Positions 35,867 through 45,932 are shown, counted from the first letter of the stretch. The stretch is DNA of 64,000 nucleotides from Nitrospira sp. (GCA_016873455.1 VGXE01000002.1:62001-126000), one strand, 5' to 3'. The notes: generated from the sequence alone by a model not told the origin. Made by a program: numbers and translations.

Positions 35867-37423
35867 ATGATCGCTCTGGTATTGGCCCTTGTGACTCTCC
35901 TGCCAATGACCGCCCTGGCGGAACCGTTGACCGACTCCAAGACCGTGCAGGTCCAGTCCTCGCGTACCGAACCGCTCACCATCGGCGAAGTGCTTGCCCG
36001 CATTGAGCTCACCCATCCGCTCCTTCGGGCGACCGGAGCCGAGCGGCAGAAGGCCCGGGCGGTACTCCTGAAGGCGCTCGCGGCCTGGGAACCGACGTTT
36101 AAGAACAACGTCGAGGCCGAGCGGTATAACTTGTGGAATCTCACGACGACGTCGCAATTCATCCCGAACTGGAATAACGGGGGATACATGGATGCCCTGC
36201 TCGCAGTCGGGCACCCCTGGGGCTTCCGGGTTCATGGTGGAATCCGTAACGGCATCGGAGATCGCATCACTCAGAATTTCACGGCCATTATTCCCGATCT
36301 CCAGCTCTTCTATCCTCAGCAGCAATTCAACTTCGGTGGGTCGTTTCAGCTGCTACGCGGCCTCGTGATCAACGAGGAGAACGCCGAGTACCAAAAGGCC
36401 GAACTTGCGGGGCCGATGGCGGAGGTCAAGGTCGCCCAAAAACGGCAGGACCTCTATCTCGCCGGGGCCGTGCAGTACTGGGATTGGCAGGTGGCCGTCA
36501 AGCAGGCCGAGATGCAGAAGCAAATTCTGGCCGTCGCAGAGGCGCGCTACGCGCAGATCGAGGGCCAGGCCAAGGCCGGCAAAATTTCGCCCCTCGATGT
36601 GGTCGAAATCGGTCAGGAAGTGCAGCGCCGCCGGGAAGCCGCCATCGCCGCGCAACGGCAGGTGGAGTACGATCAATACAAACTCTCTCTCTTTCTCTGG
36701 GAGAACGGCGAGCCGGTGACCCCACGGCCGGAGTGGGCGCCGGAGTTCCAGGGCGAAACGCCGCTTCCGACCGAAGACGAGATTGCGGCCTATAAAGCCG
36801 AGGCGAAAGAAGAACGGCCTGAAATCCGGGACCTCTACATTGACGCCAAGATGAACAATATCGACATCAAGCTCGCCAAGAACAAGCTGCTTCCGTCCTT
36901 GGTCATTGAAGGGGGGCCCACCGAGGGCGCCACGGACTGGATCGTCGGAATCGGCTACCGGACCGGGGTGCACTTCGAGATGCCATTGTTCCAGCGGGAA
37001 GCGCGTGGGAAGATTATGGCCGCGGAAGTGGGCCAGCAGCAATTGATGTTGAAGCAATACTATACCGAACAAAAAGTCAGCTTCGACGTGGATGATTGGT
37101 TCTCAGCTCAAGTGCGGGCCAGGGACCGAGTGACGGCGGCGACGGAAGCCTACCGGTTGGCCAAGACGTTGGAGGAAGGTGAACGCCAGAGGTTCAACTT
37201 GGGTGCCACGAGCATCCTCTTTGTGAACCTCCGTGAACGCAATGTGGTGGAAGCGGCGTACAAACTCTATCGGGCGCAAGCCGATTATGCCGTCTCGCGT
37301 GGAGGGATGCTGTGGGCAAGAGGGGCATTGGCGAAGTCGTGGCCCGAAAGCGAGTTGGCCAAGTACGGGAATCCTCTGGCGGCGGCGGGCCTGAACGGTC
37401 ACAAACAACCGGGCCGCGATTAA
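35867..37423 (+). CDS. TolC-family outer-membrane channel, paralogue 1
   Basis: 518 residues. Signal peptide ending TALA-EP, then the TolC/OEP repeat pattern: EPLTIGEVLARIELTHPLL (helix start), a variable strand region (about 80-165, likely surface loops and barrel), AEYQKAELAGPMAEVKVAQKRQDLYLAGAVQYWDW and the coiled-coil arms. It would form the outer-membrane exit duct of an exporter. AGAGGGAGCATCCTTC before the ATG fixes the start; near-identical GGAGCAT leaders precede paralogues 2 and 3. First gene of the exporter operon. Confidence 0.85.
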   Translation: MIALVLALVTLLPMTALAEPLTDSKTVQVQSSRTEPLTIGEVLARIELTHPLLRATGAERQKARAVLLKALAAWEPTFKNNVEAERYNLWNLTTTSQFIPNWNNGGYMDALLAVGHPWGFRVHGGIRNGIGDRITQNFTAIIPDLQLFYPQQQFNFGGSFQLLRGLVINEENAEYQKAELAGPMAEVKVAQKRQDLYLAGAVQYWDWQVAVKQAEMQKQILAVAEARYAQIEGQAKAGKISPLDVVEIGQEVQRRREAAIAAQRQVEYDQYKLSLFLWENGEPVTPRPEWAPEFQGETPLPTEDEIAAYKAEAKEERPEIRDLYIDAKMNNIDIKLAKNKLLPSLVIEGGPTEGATDWIVGIGYRTGVHFEMPLFQREARGKIMAAEVGQQQLMLKQYYTEQKVSFDVDDWFSAQVRARDRVTAATEAYRLAKTLEEGERQRFNLGATSILFVNLRERNVVEAAYKLYRAQADYAVSRGGMLWARGALAKSWPESELAKYGNPLAAAGLNGHKQPGRD

Positions 37424-37446
37424 TTCGGCACAAGGAGCATCCTTTG

Positions 37447-39033
37447 ATGGCCGCTCTATTTTTCGTGATTCTGCTCTTGCTTCCCGCCACGATCCTGGCG
37501 GAGCCGGGTATCGACTCGGCTGCGGGCAACGATCAGTCTGCTCGTAGCGAGCCCTTAACGATCGGCGAGGTCCTCGCGCGTATTGAGCTGACGCATCCGC
37601 TGCTCCGGGCGACCGGGGTCGAGCGGGCGCAGGCCCGGGCGAAAATCTTGAAGGCGCTCGGGGCCTGGGAGCCCCTGTTCAAGAACTCGACGCAGGCGAG
37701 TCGCATTCAAGCCTATAACTTCCTGTATCCCAACGAAATCGGCACGGGGGGATTTAACGACAGCAAGCTCGAGCTCGGCCATCCCTATGGATTTCGGATC
37801 CAGACGGGGATTCGCAACGGCTTCGGAGATCAGCTCATTACCTCTCACCTTCCTAACAGTGCAGGGTCAGGCGGGTACGACGCAGGGACCATTGGGTATA
37901 TTCCTGATCCCCTTGGCTTCTACGGTCTGCAACAAATGATTTTCGGCGGGGAGTTCCACCTGCTGCGCGGCTTCATGGTGAATGAGGAGTTCGCCGAGTA
38001 CCAAAAGGCCGAGCTCGCGGGGCCGATGGCCGAAGTAAAGGTGGCTCAGAAACGGCAGGATCTCTATCTCGCCGGGGCGATCCAGTACTGGGATTGGCAA
38101 GTGGCGGTCAAGCAGGCTGAGGTGCAGAAGCAAAACTTAGCCGTTGCGGAGGCGCGGTATACGCAGATTGAAGGCCGGGCCAAGGCCGGCAAGGTTTCGC
38201 CGCTTGATGTTGTGGAAATCAAGCAGGAAGTCCAGCGCCGCCGGGAGGCCGCCATCGCCGCGCAACGCCAAGTAGAGTACGAGCAATACAAGCTGTCGCT
38301 CTTTCTGTGGGAGAAGGGCGAGCCGGTGACCCCGCGTCCGGAGTGGGCGCCGGAGTTCACGGGTGAAACGCCCTTGCCGAGCGAGGAGGACATCGCCGCC
38401 GCCAAGGCCGAGGCCAAGGCGGACCGGCCCGAAGTGCGAGCCCTCTATGTCGAAGCCCTGATGAATAATATTGATCTGAAGCTGGCCAAGAACTACCTGC
38501 TTCCCAAGTTCGATTTTAATGGGGGACGTATGGAGGCCCCTGCGGACTGGATCGTGGGTGTGGGGTATCGAGTGGGCTATCAGTTTGCGATGCCCCTGTT
38601 TCAGCGCGAGGGCCGCGGGAAGGTCCTGTATGCGGAAGCGGAACAACAACAACTGGTGTTGAAACAGCTGTACACTGAACAGCAAGTCAGCGTCGATGTG
38701 GACAACTGGCTCTCGGCGATCGTGCGGGGCAGAGACCGGGTGAAGGCGGCAACGGAAGCGTACCGGCTGGCCAAGACGCTGGAAGAGGGCGAGCGCAAAC
38801 GATTCGACTTGGGCGCCACCACCATCATCTTTGTGAACATGCGCGAGCAAAACGCTGTTGAGGCCGCCTATGAACTCTATCGTGCCCAGTACGATTATGT
38901 GCTGGCGCGCGGCGGCCTCCTCTACGCCAGGGGTGCCTTGTCTAAGCCGGTGGCGGACACCGTCTTGGCTCAGTATGGGGATCCTTTGACAGCGGCGGGC
39001 AAGAACGGTCTCAAGAAGTCGGGACGCGATTGA
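37447..39033 (+). CDS. TolC-family outer-membrane channel, paralogue 2
   Basis: 528 residues, signal peptide ending ILA-EP. Shares nearly whole helices with paralogues 1 and 3 (AGPMAEVKVAQKRQDLYLAGA, VTPRPEWAPEF, AYRLAKTLEEGER) but differs in the region about 75-170, where a glycine-rich HLPNSAGSGGYDAGTIGY stretch is found. The start at 37447 follows AAGGAGCATCCTTT; the gap to paralogue 1 is 23 bp. Clear product of tandem duplication. Confidence 0.85.
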   Translation: MAALFFVILLLLPATILAEPGIDSAAGNDQSARSEPLTIGEVLARIELTHPLLRATGVERAQARAKILKALGAWEPLFKNSTQASRIQAYNFLYPNEIGTGGFNDSKLELGHPYGFRIQTGIRNGFGDQLITSHLPNSAGSGGYDAGTIGYIPDPLGFYGLQQMIFGGEFHLLRGFMVNEEFAEYQKAELAGPMAEVKVAQKRQDLYLAGAIQYWDWQVAVKQAEVQKQNLAVAEARYTQIEGRAKAGKVSPLDVVEIKQEVQRRREAAIAAQRQVEYEQYKLSLFLWEKGEPVTPRPEWAPEFTGETPLPSEEDIAAAKAEAKADRPEVRALYVEALMNNIDLKLAKNYLLPKFDFNGGRMEAPADWIVGVGYRVGYQFAMPLFQREGRGKVLYAEAEQQQLVLKQLYTEQQVSVDVDNWLSAIVRGRDRVKAATEAYRLAKTLEEGERKRFDLGATTIIFVNMREQNAVEAAYELYRAQYDYVLARGGLLYARGALSKPVADTVLAQYGDPLTAAGKNGLKKSGRD

Positions 39034-39058
39034 TTCAGCCACAAAGGAGCATGCTTTC

Positions 39059-40654
39059 GTGATCATTTTGTTGGTGGCCTTGTTCGTCTCGTTGCCGGTT
39101 GCCGTCCTGGCGGAAGCTCCAACAGACATGGGTCAATCGCGTTCGGCTCAGACGCGGACGGCTCCATTGACCATTGAAGAAGTCTTGGCCAGGATTGAGT
39201 TGACCCATCCGCTGCTCAGGGCCACCGGCTTGGAACGGGCCCAGGCTCGGGCAAGAATCTTGAAAGCATTGGGTCCGTGGGAACCGAGAGTGAAGAGCGA
39301 TACCGAAGTCGACCGGTTTCAAACCTATAATCTAACGAATGCGTCAGGCGTCCCGAATACCTTGACGGGTGGCTACAACGATACCGTGCTCAAGGTCGGG
39401 CATCCCTATGGACTCAGCGTGTACGGCGGTATTCGGAACGGGTTCGGGGATTGTACGACGATCAGCGGCGAGGGTGACAGTTTCAGCTGTAGCGCGGGCA
39501 CCGGCCCGGTGGCGTTCCCGACCTCGGACATCTCGCTCTTCTATCTTCAGCAAGTGGCGATCGTCGGTGGAGAAGTGAATCTCCTGCGCGGTTTCATGAT
39601 CAACGAAGAATACGCCGAGTATCAACAGGCTGAACTCGCGGGGCCGATGGCTGAAGTGAAGGTCGCCCAAAAACGGCAGGATCTCTATCTTGCCGGGGCC
39701 GTGCAGTACTGGGATTGGCAGCTGGCCGTCAAGCAGGCCGAGGTGCAACAACAAAACTTAGCCGTCGCGGAAGCTCGGTATGGGCAGATTGAAGGGCAGG
39801 CCAAGGCCGGCAAGATCTCGCCGCTTGATGTCGTGGAAATCCGCCAGGAAGTGCAACGCCGCCGGGAAGCGGCCATTTATGCGCAGCGGAAGGTGGAGTA
39901 CGAGCAGTATAAGCTGGCCTTCTTTCTCTGGGAAAACGGCGACCCGGTCACCCCGCGTCCGGAATGGGCGCCGGAGTTCACGGGAGAAACACCGTTGCCG
40001 ACCGGGGAGGAGATCGCTGCGGCCAAGGCGGAGGCCAAGGAAGACCGTCCGGAAGTGCGGGCACTCGCCATTGACATTCAGAAGAACAGCATCGACCTCA
40101 GGCTAGCCAAGAACAGTCTGCTGCCAAAGCTCAAATTTACAGGGGGCCCGGCGGTGGGCGGTATCTATTGGATCGGAGGGTTCGGCTACCAACTGGGGGC
40201 GTTCTTCAGCATGCCGTTGTTCAATCGAGAGGCTCGCGGCAAAGTGGCCTTTGCGGAAGCCGAGCAAGAACGGCTGACGTATGAAATCTGGAACAAAGAG
40301 CAAACGGTGAGTATCGATGTGGACAACTGGATCTCCGCCCAAGTCCGGGCCAGAGACCGGGTGAAGGCAGCCTCGGAGGCGTACCAGCTGGCGCAGACGC
40401 TGGTGGAAGGTGAGCGTAAACGTTTCGACCTGGGGGCGACCAATCTCTTGTTTGTGAATCTGCGCGAGCGCAACGCCGTCGAAGCAGCCTACGAGCTCTA
40501 TCAGGCCCAATATGATTACGTCCTGTCTCGCGGAGGCTTGCTCTGGGCCAGGGGGGCCTTGTCAAAGGAACTGGGCGTGAGTGTATTGGAGAAATATGGT
40601 GAACCGGTGCACGCGGCCGGATTATCAGGTCAGAAGACAGACGGGCGTGACTAA
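39059..40654 (+). CDS. TolC-family outer-membrane channel, paralogue 3
   Basis: 531 residues, GTG start after AAAGGAGCATGCTTTC, signal peptide ending VLA-EA. Same helices as paralogues 1 and 2, but the variable region has an insertion with two cysteines (GDCTTISGEGDSFSCSAG) that could form a surface disulfide. The C-terminus ends GLSGQKTDGRD; all three paralogues end in GRD. The gap to the exporter gene is 51 bp. Confidence 0.85.
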   Translation: MIILLVALFVSLPVAVLAEAPTDMGQSRSAQTRTAPLTIEEVLARIELTHPLLRATGLERAQARARILKALGPWEPRVKSDTEVDRFQTYNLTNASGVPNTLTGGYNDTVLKVGHPYGLSVYGGIRNGFGDCTTISGEGDSFSCSAGTGPVAFPTSDISLFYLQQVAIVGGEVNLLRGFMINEEYAEYQQAELAGPMAEVKVAQKRQDLYLAGAVQYWDWQLAVKQAEVQQQNLAVAEARYGQIEGQAKAGKISPLDVVEIRQEVQRRREAAIYAQRKVEYEQYKLAFFLWENGDPVTPRPEWAPEFTGETPLPTGEEIAAAKAEAKEDRPEVRALAIDIQKNSIDLRLAKNSLLPKLKFTGGPAVGGIYWIGGFGYQLGAFFSMPLFNREARGKVAFAEAEQERLTYEIWNKEQTVSIDVDNWISAQVRARDRVKAASEAYQLAQTLVEGERKRFDLGATNLLFVNLRERNAVEAAYELYQAQYDYVLSRGGLLWARGALSKELGVSVLEKYGEPVHAAGLSGQKTDGRD

Positions 40655-40705
40655 GTCAATAACGGGCAGCATTTTTTACTTCTAACTCTGGAACGGAGGG
40701 TTGTG

Positions 40706-42382
40706 ATGAGGGAAACACAGGGGACACATCATCCGAACCTATTGCAGGGATTGCTTCAACAGCTGTCCGTGGCTATGAAGGCCGAGAAAAGGATCATGAG
40801 TTTGATCTTTTCCTATGCCTTGGCCGTGGCGTTCTTTTCACTCATCATCCCACTCACGGTGCAAGAACTCGTCAGCACCTTCTCCTACTCCGTGCAGCCG
40901 GTCATGATCTGGACGCTGACGAGCATCATGTTCTTGGTCCTCCTCTTTGTGGGTATGTTCAAAGCGTTCCATTTCTACGCGGTGGACGTGATCCAGCGGC
41001 GCATCTTCGCGCGCGTCGCGGTGGCGATGGTCGAGCAACTCCCGCGCTATCAAGTGCAGGGGTACCGCGTCGAAATGGCGAATCGCTTCATCGAAACCAT
41101 TTTTATGCAACGTGCCTTGTCCACCCTGCTCATCGATCTGGTGAATGTTGTCGTCGGTGGGGTGGTCGGGATGACGATGCTGGTCATCTATCACCCCTAC
41201 TTTCTGCTCTATAACCTCATGCTGATGGGAGGATTCGCCATCACATTCTTTGTGCTGTCCCGGGGGGCCGTGAAAACGACGCTCGACATGTCCAGGGCGA
41301 AATACGACATGTTCCATTGGATCCAGGAAATTTCACGCAACGTCTTGCAGCTGAAGGCCACGGACAGCCAGCCCTATCTCTTGCAAAAGACCAATGACCT
41401 GGTCAACCGGTATACCGATACTCGAAAAGCGCGCTTCGCGGTGTTGATCCGTCAATACGTCGGGTCAGTATCCGGGCAAGCCTTGGCTCAAGCAGGCGCG
41501 TTGGCATTAGCTGGGGCCCTCCTATCGCAAGGCCAGCTGACACTCGGCCAATTGGTGGCCGTTGAAGTCGTCGTCGGGGCACTGGTGATCAACTTCGATT
41601 CGCTCATCAAGAACATGGGCCATGTGTACTATTTCTTCGTGTCTCTCACGGAACTCGATGCCTTCTTCTCCCATCCGCAAGATCAGGTGCCGGCATCATC
41701 CACGGTGACCTTGCCGACCCCGCGGGGCCAGGGTATCCGTGTCACCTGCAAGAATGTCGGACTCGTGCATGATGGCTACTCGGTGTTCGATAACTTCAAC
41801 CTGGAAGTCGCTCCGGGCGAAAAGCTCGGCATCTATGCGAAAACCGCCGTGGCGAAACTCTCTTTAGCCAGGGTATTGGGGGGTCTGGAGGCACCGACGA
41901 ATGGCGTGGTGCAATACAACGGCGTTGACCTTCGCTACCTGGACCCGGATGCCATTAATCAATGCCGAAGCGTCGTCATCGACTCCCAGCTGACCCTCCT
42001 TCAGGGGACAATCGAAGATAATATCGTGGTGGGCCGATCCTATGTGAACTATGATGATATCGCTTGGGCCCTGCGATTTGCTGAATTGGAAGAAGAGATC
42101 GAAGCCCTCCCTCGTGGAATGAAATCAGACATTCGCGAGCTGGGTGAGGTGCTCCCGTCCAGCAAGGTGGTCCAGATCTTGTTGGCGCGTGCCGTCCTCG
42201 GGCACCCGCAAGTCCTCGTCTTCGATGGACTCATCCATAGCTTGGATCCGACGATGCGGGAAACGATTTTGCGCAGGCTCTGTTCCAAGGATGAAACATG
42301 GTCGGTCATTTTCGTCTCAACAGATCCAAACCTAACGGCGCATGCCGATCGGCGTATCATGTTGCACCATACGCATGCATGA
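40706..42382 (+). CDS. ABC-exporter-like protein with degenerate ATPase domain
   Basis: 558 residues. N-terminal ~320 residues are a type I exporter membrane domain (at least five hydrophobic segments, e.g. IMSLIFSYALAVAFFSLIIP and TLLIDLVNVVVGGVVGMTMLV). The C-terminal domain aligns with an ABC ATPase but Walker A is AKTAVAKLS instead of GxxGxGKST (about 378-386), the signature is LPSSK instead of LSGGQ (483-487), Walker B ends FDG instead of DE (about 507), and the H-loop reads STD. ATP hydrolysis is therefore very unlikely. CGGAGGG precedes the ATG at 40706. Between three TolC genes and an HlyD gene. Confidence 0.85.
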   Translation: MRETQGTHHPNLLQGLLQQLSVAMKAEKRIMSLIFSYALAVAFFSLIIPLTVQELVSTFSYSVQPVMIWTLTSIMFLVLLFVGMFKAFHFYAVDVIQRRIFARVAVAMVEQLPRYQVQGYRVEMANRFIETIFMQRALSTLLIDLVNVVVGGVVGMTMLVIYHPYFLLYNLMLMGGFAITFFVLSRGAVKTTLDMSRAKYDMFHWIQEISRNVLQLKATDSQPYLLQKTNDLVNRYTDTRKARFAVLIRQYVGSVSGQALAQAGALALAGALLSQGQLTLGQLVAVEVVVGALVINFDSLIKNMGHVYYFFVSLTELDAFFSHPQDQVPASSTVTLPTPRGQGIRVTCKNVGLVHDGYSVFDNFNLEVAPGEKLGIYAKTAVAKLSLARVLGGLEAPTNGVVQYNGVDLRYLDPDAINQCRSVVIDSQLTLLQGTIEDNIVVGRSYVNYDDIAWALRFAELEEEIEALPRGMKSDIRELGEVLPSSKVVQILLARAVLGHPQVLVFDGLIHSLDPTMRETILRRLCSKDETWSVIFVSTDPNLTAHADRRIMLHHTHA

Positions 42383-42431
42383 ACGGGTCGAACAGACGTA
42401 ACCACAGTAAGTAATATCAACGGAGGCTTAC

Positions 42432-43874
42432 ATGGCTGGCCTAGATCGTGAACGCGGAAGTAATGAGCGTGCACTGGTTCCACGGGCAACGGGGTTTGAC
42501 GCGATTGCTCTCGACACCGGGAGCGCATTAACCAAGATGCCATGCTGGGATGCCGTCAAAATACCCAGGCGGCTGACCACGGCATCGCGCGTCATCCTGA
42601 CGTTGCTGATTCTGATCCTCATCCTGATTGACTTTGTGCCCTGGACGCAAACCATCAGCGCCAGCGGCAAGGTCTCTGCCTATACGCCGTACGAACGACC
42701 GCAGAACCTTGAAGCCCAGATCACGGGCCGAATCAAGGCGTGGCATGTATATGAAGGTGTGAAGGTCAAACAGGGCGATTTGATTGCAGAGCTCCAAGAT
42801 TACGACCCGAACTTTATGGCACCCGAACTGCTCGAACTTCTTGAGCAGAGAAAAGTTGCCCTGCAACAGCAACGGCAGGCGGCATTAGCGAGGGCCGATC
42901 AACTCAACAAGCGGATCGGTCAAATGAAGAACCTGGTGAGAGCTGCGGTGCCGTCGGCCGATGCCCGTGTGGTCGAGGCTGAAAACCGGATCCGGGAAGC
43001 CCAGCAGAAACTCGAAGCCGCCAAGATCGATGTGACCACCGCGCTGCTCAACGTGGATCGGCACAGACAATTGGTCAAAGATGGTTTGGTCTCGCAGCGG
43101 GAACTCGAATTGACGATACAAACCGAAATCGCCTCAAAGGCTTCGTTGCAGGCGGCACAGGCCAATCTGCAGGCGGCCGAACAGGCGCGATCCGCCCTGT
43201 TTTTCGGCCGGGATCAAATCACCGCCGATGTGTGGCAAAAGCTGATTGATGCCGAAGCGGCGCGGGACCAAGCCGTGGCCGATGCCTCGAAGGCGTTAGA
43301 CCAACTGGCTGATGTGTCCGTCCGGCAAGAAAATGCTCAACAGCGTATTGATCGGGCCCGGATCCTGGCGACGATGGACGGGACCGTCGTGAAGATGGCC
43401 AAGGTTGGAGTCGGCGAGACAGTGAAGCAGGGTGAGACGATCGTGACCCTGTCCCCCACCGCGTCCGATACGGCGATTGAAATGGTTGCTGAAGGATTGG
43501 ATTCACCCTTGTTAGTTCCTGGCCGCAAGGTCAAGATCCTCTTTTTCGGAGTTCCCGCCATTCCGCTGCCGGCCTGGCCTAGTCTGATGGCCGGAACCCG
43601 TACCGGTATTATCAAGGTGGTCGACCAGATCGACGACGGAAAAGGCAATTATCGATTCTGGGTGGTTCCGGATCCCGAAGATTCCCAGCCATGGCCAGAA
43701 CAATCACGCGTGCGGCAAGGCACCAAGGTGCTGGGTTGGGTCATCCTGAATCGTGTGCCTCTCTGGTATGAATTGTGGCGGCGGTTCAACTTCTTCCCGC
43801 CGGATTATATGGAACGGGACCCGAGCATTCTTGAAATATTCTCGCCCAGGACAACAGGGGCGGGTTTGAAGTAA
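42432..43874 (+). CDS. HlyD-family periplasmic adaptor
   Basis: 480 residues. Cytoplasmic N-terminus of about 50, one membrane segment (VILTLLILILILIDFVP), a split lipoyl domain (GRIKAWHVYEGVKVKQGDLIAEL and DGTVVKMAKVGVGETVKQGE) around a long coiled coil (about 135-300), a beta-barrel domain, and an unusual C-terminal extension of about 60 residues (VPLWYELWRRFNFFPPDYMERDP). It should link the exporter-like protein to the TolC channels. GGAGG precedes the ATG. Last gene before a strong terminator. Confidence 0.88.
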   Translation: MAGLDRERGSNERALVPRATGFDAIALDTGSALTKMPCWDAVKIPRRLTTASRVILTLLILILILIDFVPWTQTISASGKVSAYTPYERPQNLEAQITGRIKAWHVYEGVKVKQGDLIAELQDYDPNFMAPELLELLEQRKVALQQQRQAALARADQLNKRIGQMKNLVRAAVPSADARVVEAENRIREAQQKLEAAKIDVTTALLNVDRHRQLVKDGLVSQRELELTIQTEIASKASLQAAQANLQAAEQARSALFFGRDQITADVWQKLIDAEAARDQAVADASKALDQLADVSVRQENAQQRIDRARILATMDGTVVKMAKVGVGETVKQGETIVTLSPTASDTAIEMVAEGLDSPLLVPGRKVKILFFGVPAIPLPAWPSLMAGTRTGIIKVVDQIDDGKGNYRFWVVPDPEDSQPWPEQSRVRQGTKVLGWVILNRVPLWYELWRRFNFFPPDYMERDPSILEIFSPRTTGAGLK

Positions 43875-43924
43875 CCCCGCGACTGTCTCAAGAGGCAGGA
43901 TCCAATAGCGCTGTTTCTGAACCG

Positions 43925-43956
43925 GAGGGGGTGGGAAACCACCCCCTCTGTGTTTT
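43925..43956 (+). terminator. Intrinsic terminator of the exporter operon
   Basis: Perfect 10-bp stem GAGGGGGTGG / CCACCCCCTC with a GAAA loop, then TGTGTTTTT. It closes the operon 50 bp after the HlyD-type gene. Confidence 0.9.
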
Positions 43957-44127
43957 TCCCCCTCAGTCCATCACGTGGGTAAGACCGGTGGTCTGCCTCC
44001 TTCCATCACACAGGCACAGTCACCCTCCGTTCTGATGGACTTGACCGATCCAGCAGGACCCATTAAGTTGCTCACATCAGCCTCGATCGCTCATTCGAGA
44101 TCATAGAAAGCACAAGGCAGGTACCTC

Positions 44128-44712
44128 ATGGAAACAAGAAAACCCCGGCCACACCAGCACAGACACAGAAAAGACACGCGCAGGGAGAAACCCATCGTCG
44201 GGGTCCTCGGGGGAAGTAAGTCAGACTTCCCCATATTGGAAAAGGCGGGGGCACTGTTCGCCCAACTTGCGATCCCCTATGAGCTTCTTGTCGTCTCTGC
44301 CCACCGGACACCCGATCGATTATTTGAATACGCAGAAACGGCTCCTGGGCGAGGCATCGAAGTGATTATTGCGGGAGCGGGCGGGGCGGCACACCTGCCC
44401 GGCATGCTGGCGGCCAAAACTCACCTTCCGGTCATCGGCGTGCCGATCCCCACGGAACATCTTCGCGGCCTTGATTCCTTATTGTCGATTGTTCAAATGC
44501 CACGAGGGATTCCTGTGGCGACGGTCGCCATCGGTGGAGCGGAAAACGCGGCTCTCCTGGCGGCGCAGATCCTCGCCGGGAGATACCCCCACATTGGTCA
44601 GGCGGTCAAACAGTACCGGGCCGCCCAGACGGACAGTGTCCTCAATTCCGCAGAAGCCCAAGGGATGAGCCTCGGCAATCTTGGCGCGGACGAACTGAGT
44701 CGGAGATCGTGA
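44128..44712 (+). CDS. purE: 5-(carboxyamino)imidazole ribonucleotide mutase PurE
   Basis: 194 residues, class I PurE. Motifs [18 protein letters not shown] and [12 protein letters not shown] with the catalytic His. A basic His-rich N-terminal extension (about 20 residues) precedes the fold. Moves the carboxylate of N5-CAIR in purine synthesis. The stop overlaps the purK GTG start by four bases. Confidence 0.94.
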   Translation: METRKPRPHQHRHRKDTRREKPIVGVLGGSKSDFPILEKAGALFAQLAIPYELLVVSAHRTPDRLFEYAETAPGRGIEVIIAGAGGAAHLPGMLAAKTHLPVIGVPIPTEHLRGLDSLLSIVQMPRGIPVATVAIGGAENAALLAAQILAGRYPHIGQAVKQYRAAQTDSVLNSAEAQGMSLGNLGADELSRRS

Positions 44713-45932
44713 CGGCACAGATCCTTGAGCCTGGAGCGGTCCTTGGTGTACTGGGCGGGGGGCAATTGGGCGCCTTGTTCGCCGGCGCGGCGCGCCGTCT
44801 GGGCTACCGCGTCGCCGTGTGGGACCCTGACCGGGATGCGCCGGCCCATCAGCTGGCCGCGTACTCCTTTACCGCACCCTTTCTGGATGTGGAGACACGG
44901 GAGCGCTTCTCCCACACCGTACAGGCCGTCACCTATGAATGGGAGAATATTCCAGCCGACCTCTGCGAATGGCTGGAATTGCGGCATCCCGTCCGACCAT
45001 CCGCATCCGTTCTCCGGATCATTCAAGACCGTGTTCAACAAAAGCGGTTCCTCGAGACTCATAACCTTCCGGTTGCCCCCTTCGCAGTGATCGAATCGCC
45101 AGATCAATTACCGCATGCCATCCAAGCCATCGGTAATCCCGCCCTGTGCAAGACCGCCCGTGCTGGGTACGACGGGAAAGGCCAATGGCTCATTCAAGAT
45201 CCAGGTGATGCCGACCAGGTTTCGCGGGAGTTGCACGCCGGTACTCGCGATGGCCAGCGATGGATTCTTGAACAAGTTGTGGCGTTCGAACGAGAACTCT
45301 CCGTGCTCGTCGTCAGCGGATTGAATGGGGAATACAGGACCTATCCCCCTGTCGATAATCGGCATGAGCACGGCATCTTACGGCTGACTCTGGCACCGAC
45401 ATCCCTTTCTGCCGAAGCAGCTGCTCACGTGTCGAACCTTGCCGTGCAAGCCGTGTCGGCATTGAATTCTCCGGGCGTCTTCTGCGTCGAGTTCTTTCAC
45501 ACAGCCGATGGACAACTCTTCATCAATGAAATCGCACCCCGCCCTCATAATTCCGGTCACTACACGCTGGACGCCGCTACGGTCTCACAATTCGAGCAAC
45601 AAGTCCGGGTCCTCTGTGGCCTGCCCATCGGTGAGGTCAAGCTGGTGCGTGCCGCGGCAATGGTGAATCTGATCGGGGACGAAGTCGGTGCCGTCACAGC
45701 GGGATCAGGATACAGCGACCTGATGGCAATTCCTGGGGCCCAGCTGCATCTCTACGGCAAACGGACCATCAAGGCAGGGAGAAAGATGGGGCATGTGACG
45801 TTCTTGGCTGAGGAACGATCAGCGGCAGAAGAACGGGCGTTGTGGCTTATGAAACAGCTGAGTGAAAGGTCCGTCAGTGCTCACGCCGGCGAACGTGTCT
45901 CGGTGAAAAAAACGGAACCTCGGAACGTTTGA
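44709..45932 (+). CDS. purK: 5-(carboxyamino)imidazole ribonucleotide synthase PurK
   Basis: 407 residues, ATP-grasp. [13 protein letters not shown] start motif, [13 protein letters not shown] (ATP loop), [24 protein letters not shown] (metal site). It makes N5-CAIR from AIR, bicarbonate and ATP, feeding PurE. GTG start inside the purE stop. The last 59 bp overlap the rhomboid gene on the opposite strand. Confidence 0.94.
   Translation: MTAQILEPGAVLGVLGGGQLGALFAGAARRLGYRVAVWDPDRDAPAHQLAAYSFTAPFLDVETRERFSHTVQAVTYEWENIPADLCEWLELRHPVRPSASVLRIIQDRVQQKRFLETHNLPVAPFAVIESPDQLPHAIQAIGNPALCKTARAGYDGKGQWLIQDPGDADQVSRELHAGTRDGQRWILEQVVAFERELSVLVVSGLNGEYRTYPPVDNRHEHGILRLTLAPTSLSAEAAAHVSNLAVQAVSALNSPGVFCVEFFHTADGQLFINEIAPRPHNSGHYTLDAATVSQFEQQVRVLCGLPIGEVKLVRAAAMVNLIGDEVGAVTAGSGYSDLMAIPGAQLHLYGKRTIKAGRKMGHVTFLAEERSAAEERALWLMKQLSERSVSAHAGERVSVKKTEPRNV

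Noticed and set aside
40706-42382. Exporter-like gene as a pseudogene
   Set aside because: The frame is intact over 558 codons with a good ribosome site and conserved membrane domain; loss of motifs alone does not show decay.
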